From Oscillibacter sp. 1-3 (GTDB lineage Bacteria > Bacillota > Clostridia > Oscillospirales > Oscillospiraceae): a stretch of 64,000 bases of DNA. A model generated the notes under the pieces. The model was given only the letters and a program-made list of their open reading frames with translations, made no database searches and was not told the DNA's origin. A program made the translations under genes and the position numbers. Location: contig NZ_KE159703.1 of NCBI RefSeq assembly GCF_000403435.2, positions 206,535 through 270,534 on the forward strand, read 5' to 3'. Below, in pieces: positions 58,513 through 64,000 of this stretch. Every line of letters starts with the position of its first letter. The stretch's first letter is position 1.

Positions 58513-58755
58513 CTATGAGACCTCCGGTCCGCCGGTCCGCTGGCCGGCCATCAGGCGCAGGCCCAGCTGCAGGCCCAGGGCGAAGGCATCGCTTCCCCAC
58601 AGCATGCAGAGGCTGTCCAGCTGGTCCCGCAGGAGGATCTGCCGGTCCGGGCCGCTGCAGGTGATGATCGCCTGCTTGAGTTCATCGGCCTCTTTTTCCA
58701 CCTGGATCAAGGGCTGGGCGCAGTGGTCATACAGCCATTCATAGGTTTCGTTCAT
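58513..58755 (-). CDS. Small helical protein, DUF6809-like
   Basis: An 80-residue protein: MNETYEWLYDHCAQPLIQVE, then KEADELKQAIITCSG and SDAFALGLQLGLRLMAGQ. The C-terminal AFxLGLxLGLRLM pattern recalls DUF6809 proteins of clostridial accessory regions, but the match is by eye only. GGGAGGAAC precedes the ATG. A promoter TTGACT, 17 bases, TATACT overlaps the HTH operator, so it is probably repressed by the divergent HTH gene. Confidence 0.6.
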   Translation of the reverse strand: MNETYEWLYDHCAQPLIQVEKEADELKQAIITCSGPDRQILLRDQLDSLCMLWGSDAFALGLQLGLRLMAGQRTGGPEVS

Positions 58756-58793
58756 AGCTGTTCCTCCCGATGCGTTGATGAGTATAGTATACA

Positions 58794-58835
58794 AGAAAAA
58801 ATTCATGTAGTCAACACTATACTTGAATTTTTTCT
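58794..58835. promoter_or_regulatory. Operator between the small protein and the HTH gene
   Basis: AGAAAAAATTCA / TGAATTTTTTCT perfect 12-bp arms, 18 bases apart. The left arm lies in the spacer of the minus-strand promoter and the right arm overlaps a plus-strand -35 (TTGAAT, 17 bases, TAAAAT). Confidence 0.65.
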
Positions 58836-58869
58836 CGCATCCTATTAAAATAAAATGGGGGATGCCTTT

Positions 58870-59091
58870 ATGAAACATTCGGAAAGAATTTTGAAAATTA
58901 TAGAAGAGAGAAAGATTACCGGGTATAAGCTGGCAAAAGAAACCGGTATTTCTGAAAGTCTGTTCAGCAAATGGAGAGAAAAACCCTCCTCAAAAATCGC
59001 CTCCCAGAATCTCGAACTGATTGCGGATTATTTAGACTGCTCCGTAGACTACCTCCTGGGCCGCACAGACAACCCCGAAGTGAACAAGTAA
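58870..59091 (+). CDS. XRE-family HTH regulator
   Basis: A 73-residue Cro/CI-like DNA-binding protein: HSERILKIIEERKITGYKLA, then KETGISESLFSKWREK and LIADYLDCSVDYLLGRTDNP. ATG 58870 is chosen because GGGGGA precedes it; ATG 58855 is too close to the promoter. It is much AT-richer than the flanking topoisomerase genes. The parC-like gene starts 15 bases later, so the two are likely co-transcribed. Confidence 0.85.
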   Translation: MKHSERILKIIEERKITGYKLAKETGISESLFSKWREKPSSKIASQNLELIADYLDCSVDYLLGRTDNPEVNK

Positions 59092-59106
59092 AGGAATCAG
59101 AATCAT

Positions 59107-61365
59107 ATGCCGAAGAAGAAAACACCCAACGAAAACAAGCCCAAGGTCACAAACCCCAACGTCCTGGGCCTCCACGCCGCCGTGGTGGAGCAGTCCATCA
59201 CCGACACCCTGGAGACCAACTATATGCCCTATGCCATGAGCGTCATCGTCTCCCGGGCCATTCCGGAGATCGACGGCTTCAAGCCCTCCCACCGCAAGCT
59301 CCTCTACACCATGTACAAGATGGGCCTTTTGACCGGCGCCCGGACCAAGTCCGCCAACATCGTGGGCCAGACCATGCGCCTCAACCCCCACGGCGACGCC
59401 GCCATCTACGACACCATGGTGCGCCTCTCCCGGGGCTACGGCGCCCTGCTGACTCCCTTTGTGGACTCCAAGGGCAACTTCGGCAAGTGCTACTCCCGGG
59501 ATATGTCCTGGGCCGCCCCCCGGTACACCGAGGCGAAGCTGGCCCCCATCTGCCAGGAGATCTTCAAGGACATTGACAGCGACACCGTGGACTTTGTGGA
59601 CAACTATGACAACACCATGAAGGAGCCGGCCCTGCTGCCCACCACCTTTCCCAACATCCTGGTGTCCGCCAACACCGGCATTGCCGTGGGCATGGCCTCC
59701 CAGTTCTGCGGGTTCAATTTGAAGGAGGTCTGCGATACCGCCGCAGCTTACCTCAAAAACCCGGACTGCGACCTGACGGAGACCCTCCTGGCCCCGGATT
59801 TCCCCACCGGCGGCGAGCTGATCTGCGACCCGGCGGCCCTGAACGAGATCTACAACACCGGCCGGGGCAGCGTGAAGGTCCGGGCCAGGTACCGCTATGT
59901 CAAAGAGGAGAACCTCATTGAGATCTACGAGATCCCCTACTCCACCACCACCGAGGCCATTATCGACAAGGTGGCGGAGCTCATCAAGGGCGGAAAGGCC
60001 AGGGAGATCGCCGACATGCGGGACGAGACGGACCTCTCCGGCCTCAAGCTGGCCATCGACCTGAAACGGGGCACGGACCCGGATAAGCTCATGGCCAAGC
60101 TCTACCGCCAGACGCCCCTGGAGGACTCCTTCTCCTGCAACTTCAACGTGCTCATCGCCGGGCAGCCCCGGGTCCTGGGGGTCCGGCGGATTCTGGAGGA
60201 GTGGACCGCCTGGCGCACCGACTCCGTCCGGCGGCGGGTGTACTTCGTGCTGCAAAAGCGCAGGGACAAGCTGCACCTTCTCAAGGGCCTCAAGCGCATT
60301 TTGCTGGACATCGACAAGGCCATCAAGATCATCCGGGAGACGGAGGAGGAGGCCGAGGTCATCCCCAACCTGATGATCGGCTTCGGCATTGACCAGATTC
60401 AGGCGGAGTACGTGGCGGAGATCAAGCTCCGCAACATCAACAAGGAGTATATCTTAAAGCGGGTCAACGAGACCGCCGCCCTCCAGGACGAGATCGAGGA
60501 CCTGGAGGACATCCTGAACAACCCCAGGCGGGTGAAGAAAATCATTGTGGAGGAGCTGAGCGCAGCGGCAAAGAAGTACGGCGAGCCCCGCCGCACCTCC
60601 ATTGTCTACGGCCACGAGATCGCGGTCTACGACGAGACGGAGCAGGTGGAAGAATACCCCGTCCACCTCTTCCTCTCCCGGGAGGGGTACTTCAAGAAGA
60701 TCACCCCCCAGAGCCTGCGGATGAGCGGCGAGCAGAAGTTCAAGGAGGGCGACGGCCTCCGCCAGAGCTTCGAGGCCACCTCCGGCGCGGAGATCATGTT
60801 CTTTACCAACCAGTGCCAGGTCTACAAGACCCGTCTCAGTGAGTTCGACGATTCCAAGGCCAGCGTCCTGGGGGACTACCTGCCCTCCAAGCTTGGCATG
60901 GACCAGGGAGAGAGCGTGGTCTACGCCGTGCTGCCCGGGGCGGACTACGCCGGGGCGCTGCTGTTCTTCTTTGAAAACGGCAAGGCCGCCCGGGTGGACC
61001 TGACCGCCTACAAGACCACCTCCAACCGCCGCAAGCTCACCGGGGCCTACTCCGACAAGTCGCCCCTTTGCTGTATCTGCCGTGTGGACGAGGATCTGGA
61101 GATGGCGGTGTACTCCACGGAGCCCCGGTGCCTGATCTTCCACACGGCCCTGCTGGCCCCCAAGACCACCCGCTCCACCCAGGGCGTGGCGGTGATGAAC
61201 CTGAAGCCCAAATACCGCCTGGAGGCGGTGAAGCCTCTGGAGGAGACGGGGATTTCCAATCAGAGCCGCTACCGGGTGCGGGCTGTCCCCGCCGCCGGGG
61301 CATTGCTGCGGCAGGAGGACAGTGAGGAAAAGCAGATCGGGCTTTTGGATGAGGAGATGAATTAA
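59107..61365 (+). CDS. Topoisomerase IV/gyrase A-like subunit (divergent clostridial type)
   Basis: A 752-residue breakage-reunion subunit. YAMSVIVSRAIPEIDGFKPS and the following HRKLLYTM match the ParC/GyrA N-terminal winged-helix region. The catalytic tyrosine is Tyr140 in AAPRYTEAKL, and TTFPNILVSANTGIAVGMAS is conserved. The usual GNFGSxDGDxxAAMRYTE segment is altered to GNFGKCYSRDMSWAAPRYTE. The C-terminal domain has propeller-like strands (VHLFLSREGYFKKITPQ, MFFTNQCQVYKTRLSEF). Ribosome site is weak (AAAGGAAT). Partner of the subunit at 55.9 kb, now separated by 1.26 kb of accessory DNA. Confidence 0.88.
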   Translation: MPKKKTPNENKPKVTNPNVLGLHAAVVEQSITDTLETNYMPYAMSVIVSRAIPEIDGFKPSHRKLLYTMYKMGLLTGARTKSANIVGQTMRLNPHGDAAIYDTMVRLSRGYGALLTPFVDSKGNFGKCYSRDMSWAAPRYTEAKLAPICQEIFKDIDSDTVDFVDNYDNTMKEPALLPTTFPNILVSANTGIAVGMASQFCGFNLKEVCDTAAAYLKNPDCDLTETLLAPDFPTGGELICDPAALNEIYNTGRGSVKVRARYRYVKEENLIEIYEIPYSTTTEAIIDKVAELIKGGKAREIADMRDETDLSGLKLAIDLKRGTDPDKLMAKLYRQTPLEDSFSCNFNVLIAGQPRVLGVRRILEEWTAWRTDSVRRRVYFVLQKRRDKLHLLKGLKRILLDIDKAIKIIRETEEEAEVIPNLMIGFGIDQIQAEYVAEIKLRNINKEYILKRVNETAALQDEIEDLEDILNNPRRVKKIIVEELSAAAKKYGEPRRTSIVYGHEIAVYDETEQVEEYPVHLFLSREGYFKKITPQSLRMSGEQKFKEGDGLRQSFEATSGAEIMFFTNQCQVYKTRLSEFDDSKASVLGDYLPSKLGMDQGESVVYAVLPGADYAGALLFFFENGKAARVDLTAYKTTSNRRKLTGAYSDKSPLCCICRVDEDLEMAVYSTEPRCLIFHTALLAPKTTRSTQGVAVMNLKPKYRLEAVKPLEETGISNQSRYRVRAVPAAGALLRQEDSEEKQIGLLDEEMN

Positions 61366-61543
61366 CGGGATATTTAGAGCCGAATCCCCAATAATTCGCA
61401 CGCATCCTGCCCGCGTCTTTTCCGCCTTGCGGGCTGTTTTTCTGCCGGGCGGGCGGTCTGCCTGCAAAAAAACGCCTCGTCAGGCGAAAATCCGGCGGCG
61501 CGGTCTGCGATTCTATTTTGAGATCGGCTCTCAGGAGGATTGA

Positions 61544-62401
61544 ATGAAAAAATTTCTGCGGATCTATGGAATCACCTTTGCGGGATCTCTGCTGTTTTCC
61601 CTGGCGTTCAGCGCATTTTTTGAGACCAACCAAGTGGGCATGGCCGGCATGACCGGCCTGGGTCAGGTCATCAATGTGTTCCTGCCCCAGATCTCCGTGG
61701 GCGTGATTGTATTTGTACTGAATGTGCCCATCTTTCTGGTGGGCTGGAAGCTGCTGGGATTCCATCTGCTGGCCTCGTCGTTGTTCTCCATGTTCGTCAC
61801 CTCCGCCGCCATGGACGCCTTTACGCGGCTGGGAAATTTTTCCGCCATGGACCCCATGCTGGCCTCCCTCTGCGGCGGTGCGCTGATGGGGCTGGGCCTG
61901 GGCATGGTGTTCTCCCAGGGGGCCACAACCGGCGGCACGGACATCATCGGCCGCCTCTTAAAGCTGAAATTTCCCTGGCTGCCTTTGGGCAAGCTGGTGC
62001 TGGTACCGGACCTGGCGGCCCTGGTGCTGGTGGCCGTCGCCTTCGGCCGCCTGGAGGCGGCGCTGTACGGCGCGGTGGCCATGTTCGTCTCCAGCCAGGT
62101 GACGGACACCGTGCTCTACGGCCTGGACAGCTCCAAGGTGGCCTATATCATCTCAGACAAGTGGCAGGAGATCACCAGGACGCTGATGGACCGTCAGGGC
62201 CGGGGCGTCACCATCCTCCAGGGTGAGGGAGGCTACACCGGGGACGAGAAGCGGGTGCTGCTGGTGGCCTTCAAGCAGCGGGAGATTGTGGACATCAAGC
62301 GGCAGGTCCACGAGCTGGACCAGGGGGCCTTCCTCATCGTCTGCGACGCCCGGGATGTGCTGGGCGAGGGCTTCGGCAAGTACCGCCAGGACGAGATCTG
62401 A
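61544..62401 (+). CDS. YitT-family membrane protein
   Basis: A 285-residue protein with five or six helices: KKFLRIYGITFAGSLLFSLA, then ETNQVGMAGMTGLGQVIN and GMVFSQGATTGGTDIIGRLL (the family signature). A soluble C-terminal DUF2179 domain follows (ISDKWQEITRTLMDRQGRGV). AGGAGG precedes the ATG. Function of the family is unknown; some members are linked to transport. A CGCCT-CGTC-AGGCG hairpin lies in the upstream gap. Confidence 0.9.
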   Translation: MKKFLRIYGITFAGSLLFSLAFSAFFETNQVGMAGMTGLGQVINVFLPQISVGVIVFVLNVPIFLVGWKLLGFHLLASSLFSMFVTSAAMDAFTRLGNFSAMDPMLASLCGGALMGLGLGMVFSQGATTGGTDIIGRLLKLKFPWLPLGKLVLVPDLAALVLVAVAFGRLEAALYGAVAMFVSSQVTDTVLYGLDSSKVAYIISDKWQEITRTLMDRQGRGVTILQGEGGYTGDEKRVLLVAFKQREIVDIKRQVHELDQGAFLIVCDARDVLGEGFGKYRQDEI

Positions 62402-62438
62402 CGGTCATCCATTACATACTTTGAGAGGGGAGCGCGCT

Positions 62439-63035
62439 ATGGGAACATTTGACACTGTAAAGAGGAATCTGGAGGCCCGGGGCTACGCCGTGCGGGTGTT
62501 CGGCACCGGGGCGGAGGCCGCCGCTTATCTGGATCAGGCCATTGACGGCAGAACCGTGGGCTTCGGCGGTTCGCTGACCCTGGATCAGCTGGGGCTGTAT
62601 GACGCCCTGGGAAAGCACAACACCGTGGTGTGGCACTGGAAGCAGGAGGCGGCGCCGGCCCGCCGGGAGGCCATGTTCACGGACGTGTACCTCACCTCCG
62701 CCAACGCTCTGGCGGAGAGCGGGGAGATCATCAATATCGACGGCATCGGCAACCGGGTTGCGGCCACGCTGTTCGGCCATGAGAAGGTGTATTTCGTCAT
62801 CGGCCGCAGCAAGCTGGTTCCCACCTGTGACGAGGCCCTGTGGCGGGCCCGGAACATCGCCTCGCCCAAAAACGCCCAGCGGCTGGGGAAAAAGACCCCC
62901 TGCGCCGTCAAGGGCGAGCGCTGCTACGACTGCAGGAGCCCGGAGCGCATCTGCCGGGGACTGGTGACGCTGTGGGGCCCCATGATGGGCATGGAGGCGG
63001 AGGTCCTGCTGGTGGACGAGGACCTGGGACTGTAA
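62439..63035 (+). CDS. LUD-domain protein (lactate-utilisation family)
   Basis: A 198-residue protein: MGTFDTVKRNLEARGYAVRV, then DGRTVGFGGSLTLDQLGLYD and MFTDVYLTSANALAESGEII, the LUD (DUF162) fold seen in LutC and relatives. INIDGIGNRVAATLFGHEKV and a C-terminal cysteine group (RCYDCRSPERICRGL) follow. Alone, without lutAB, so a role in lactate oxidation is not supported by context. GAGAGGGGAG precedes the ATG. Confidence 0.87.
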   Translation: MGTFDTVKRNLEARGYAVRVFGTGAEAAAYLDQAIDGRTVGFGGSLTLDQLGLYDALGKHNTVVWHWKQEAAPARREAMFTDVYLTSANALAESGEIINIDGIGNRVAATLFGHEKVYFVIGRSKLVPTCDEALWRARNIASPKNAQRLGKKTPCAVKGERCYDCRSPERICRGLVTLWGPMMGMEAEVLLVDEDLGL

Positions 63036-63063
63036 CCGAAAAATGAGAGGGGGGGGACGGCCT

Positions 63064-63822
63064 GTGAAAAAGTGCTGCGTACTGCTGATGGCGCTGTGTC
63101 TGCTGGCGGGCTGCGCCCCCCTGCTGGAGCGGGAGTACAGCACCGTGGAGCCTCACAGCAGCAAGTTCTGGGAGAGCGAGGCCGCCGGCACTCTGCGGGC
63201 GGAGAACTATCAGGACATTGTCAACGACCTTCTGATCCTCATCGGCCAGCACACGGAGACGGCCACGCTGCGGCTCTATAACGTGGACAACAAGCTCCAG
63301 GCGGCGGACCTGCTGGAGCGTGCCACGGTGGAGGTCCAGCAGGAGACGCCCATGGGGGCCTACGCGGTGGAGTATATCACCTCCTCCAGCCAGGCCCAGC
63401 GGGGCTACTACGAGGTGGAGCTCCAGATCAGCTACCGCCGGACGCTGGAGCAGATTCAGGCGGTGGTAAACGCCACCAGCCCGGAGGCGCTGTACGCCCT
63501 GCTGGATACGGCTCTCACCGAGGAACGGACGGAGCTGGCGGTGCGGGTTGGCTACTGGAGCCCGGAGAACGGCCAGACCCAGGTGGAGGAGGCTCTGGCC
63601 CGGGTGCGGGAGGAGCGGGGCCTGCTGGAGCGGCCTATGTGGCCGGTGCTCTACTATCCTGCCGGCGGCCCGGTGGGGCTGATCGAGTTTCTTCTGGACC
63701 AGGAGGTGCCCCCGGAGGAGACGGAGCCTGTAGACGGTCAGGCGGAGCTGGAGGGAGAGCCGGGGGAGGAGCCGCCGGAGGAATCTGTGGAAAATGAAGA
63801 AAAAATTGGTCTGGAGGGTTGA
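63064..63822 (+). CDS. Lipoprotein of unknown function
   Basis: A 252-residue lipoprotein. GTG 63064 gives the signal MKKCCVLLMALCLLAG with lipidated Cys17 (LLAGC). The ATG at 63043 would add seven residues before it and lacks a ribosome site, whereas GGGGGGGA lies 8 bases before the GTG. The body has alpha/beta character (ENYQDIVNDLLILIGQHTET, then TLRLYNVDNKLQAADLLERA) and ends in a Glu/Pro-rich tail. No known domain is recognised. The stop codon overlaps the tRNA promoter. Confidence 0.75.
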   Translation: MKKCCVLLMALCLLAGCAPLLEREYSTVEPHSSKFWESEAAGTLRAENYQDIVNDLLILIGQHTETATLRLYNVDNKLQAADLLERATVEVQQETPMGAYAVEYITSSSQAQRGYYEVELQISYRRTLEQIQAVVNATSPEALYALLDTALTEERTELAVRVGYWSPENGQTQVEEALARVREERGLLERPMWPVLYYPAGGPVGLIEFLLDQEVPPEETEPVDGQAELEGEPGEEPPEESVENEEKIGLEG

Positions 63823-63847
63823 CAAAGAGGGAGGGGGCTGTTATAAT
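63819..63847 (+). promoter_or_regulatory. tRNA-Gly promoter overlapping the lipoprotein stop
   Basis: TTGACA, 17-base spacer, TATAAT, a near-perfect promoter 11 bases before the tRNA. Confidence 0.9.
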
Positions 63848-63858
63848 ACTCTTTGTTC

Positions 63859-63934
63859 GCGGGCATAGCTCATCTGGTAGAGCGCCACCTTGCCAAGGTG
63901 GAGGTAGCGAGTTCGAGCCTCGTTGCCCGCTCCA
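63859..63934 (+). tRNA. tRNA-Gly (GCC)
   Basis: A complete 76-base cloverleaf. The acceptor stem is GCGGGCA / TGCCCGC, the D arm GCTC...GAGC, the anticodon stem CCACC / GGTGG with loop TTGCCAA (anticodon GCC), the T arm GCGAG-TTCGAGC-CTCGT, and the 3' CCA is encoded. Confidence 0.97.
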
Positions 63935-63942
63935 GAGTGAAA

Positions 63943-63975
63943 CAGGACATCCGGTTTGGATGTCCTGCTTTTTTG
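63943..63975 (+). terminator. Terminator after tRNA-Gly
   Basis: CAGGACATCC-GGTTT-GGATGTCCTG followed by CTTTTTT. Confidence 0.9.
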
Positions 63976-64000
63976 GTAGAAGGCGAACTCGATACCTCCG

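Larger units (their letters stand above)
57950..58518 (+). pseudogene. REP-associated tyrosine transposase (RAYT), frame broken by a REP palindrome
   Basis: An HUH-type Y1 transposase related to TnpA-REP/IS200. The N-terminal part in one frame reads GYDCGKPGHYFVTVCTAVRG. After a REP palindrome at 58073-58097 the frame changes and continues as TPIGQVVEESILGILQRYTG, then YCIMPDHVHLLLAM (HUH motif) and LWQIGYYDHIIRNDED, with the catalytic tyrosine in ITRQYIQNNPLKW. A second palindrome at 58284-58310 lies in frame and encodes TGRDRARPLQN. The gene is therefore probably inactive unless frameshifting occurs. It sits between the parE- and parC-like genes. Confidence 0.8.

Noticed and set aside
62439..63035. 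Lactate oxidation operon (lutABC)
   Set aside because: Only a lone LUD protein is present, with no iron-sulfur partner genes.

Overview
The window is GC-rich chromosomal DNA of an anaerobic, spore-forming member of the Clostridia, most likely Oscillospiraceae (Flavonifractor / Oscillibacter / Dysosmobacter-like). Evidence: spore genes (YlbJ-type membrane protein, LysM-GH18 cortex-lytic enzyme, SpoVAF/GerA-type germination protein), a clostridial 4Fe-4S ferredoxin, a TM1266-type [FeFe]-hydrogenase regulator, a divergent clostridial type IIA topoisomerase pair, and gut-type amino-sugar catabolism. No rRNA, prophage or CRISPR array was seen. One tRNA (Gly, GCC) lies at the right end.

Layout. 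1-9 kb: housekeeping singles (ylbJ end, DUF6881 protein, MBL hydrolase-deoC, SLH-like trypsin-type protease, HAD phosphatase, ZIP transporter, LysM-GH18, zinc-ribbon protein, WYL regulator). 9.3-20.2 kb: a ten-gene co-directional amino-sugar locus (galE, sugar nucleotidyltransferase, nahK-like kinase, PocR-AraC regulator, ABC binding protein and two permeases, nagB, nagA, MsmK-type ATPase). 20.3-22 kb: spoVAF and ferredoxin. 22.2-22.6 kb: an unassigned ~360-nt RNA candidate with its own promoter and terminator. 22.7-26.4 kb: gapA and a divergent LacI regulator that appear to share tandem operators, then fumC. 26.4-28 kb: divergent xre / Arc-like pair around a long operator, then REP-like repeats. 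28-37 kb: a complete arginine pathway argG-H-C-J-B-D-F behind an ARG-box-like promoter. 37-42 kb: DUF3795, a MITE-like element, malQ, SUKH-like protein, EamA, GNAT, CAT-like acyltransferase. 42.2-45.3 kb: leader RNA, TM1266-type regulator and an SsuABC/THI5-like importer. 45-52 kb: FMN hydroxyacid oxidase, DUF5714, DUF4349 lipoprotein, MBL hydrolase, acyl-ACP thioesterase, Cof-type HAD, SUKH-like gene.

52.3-55.4 kb: the most unusual gene, a TetM/EF-G-like ribosomal GTPase fused to a YacP/Rae1-type NYN endonuclease, with lspA overlapping its end. 55.7-61.4 kb: a parE/parC-like pair interrupted by a frame-broken REP-associated tyrosine transposase that carries its own REP palindromes, plus a small divergent HTH module. 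61.5-64 kb: YitT, LUD protein, lipoprotein, tRNA-Gly.

The amino-sugar locus couples import, C1 phosphorylation, nucleotide activation and epimerisation with NagA/NagB degradation. The arg cluster uses ArgJ, so acetyl groups are recycled. Repeats (REP palindromes, MITE-like element, shared GC-rich blocks) lie in the intergenic gaps of 27-34, 37 and 58 kb.
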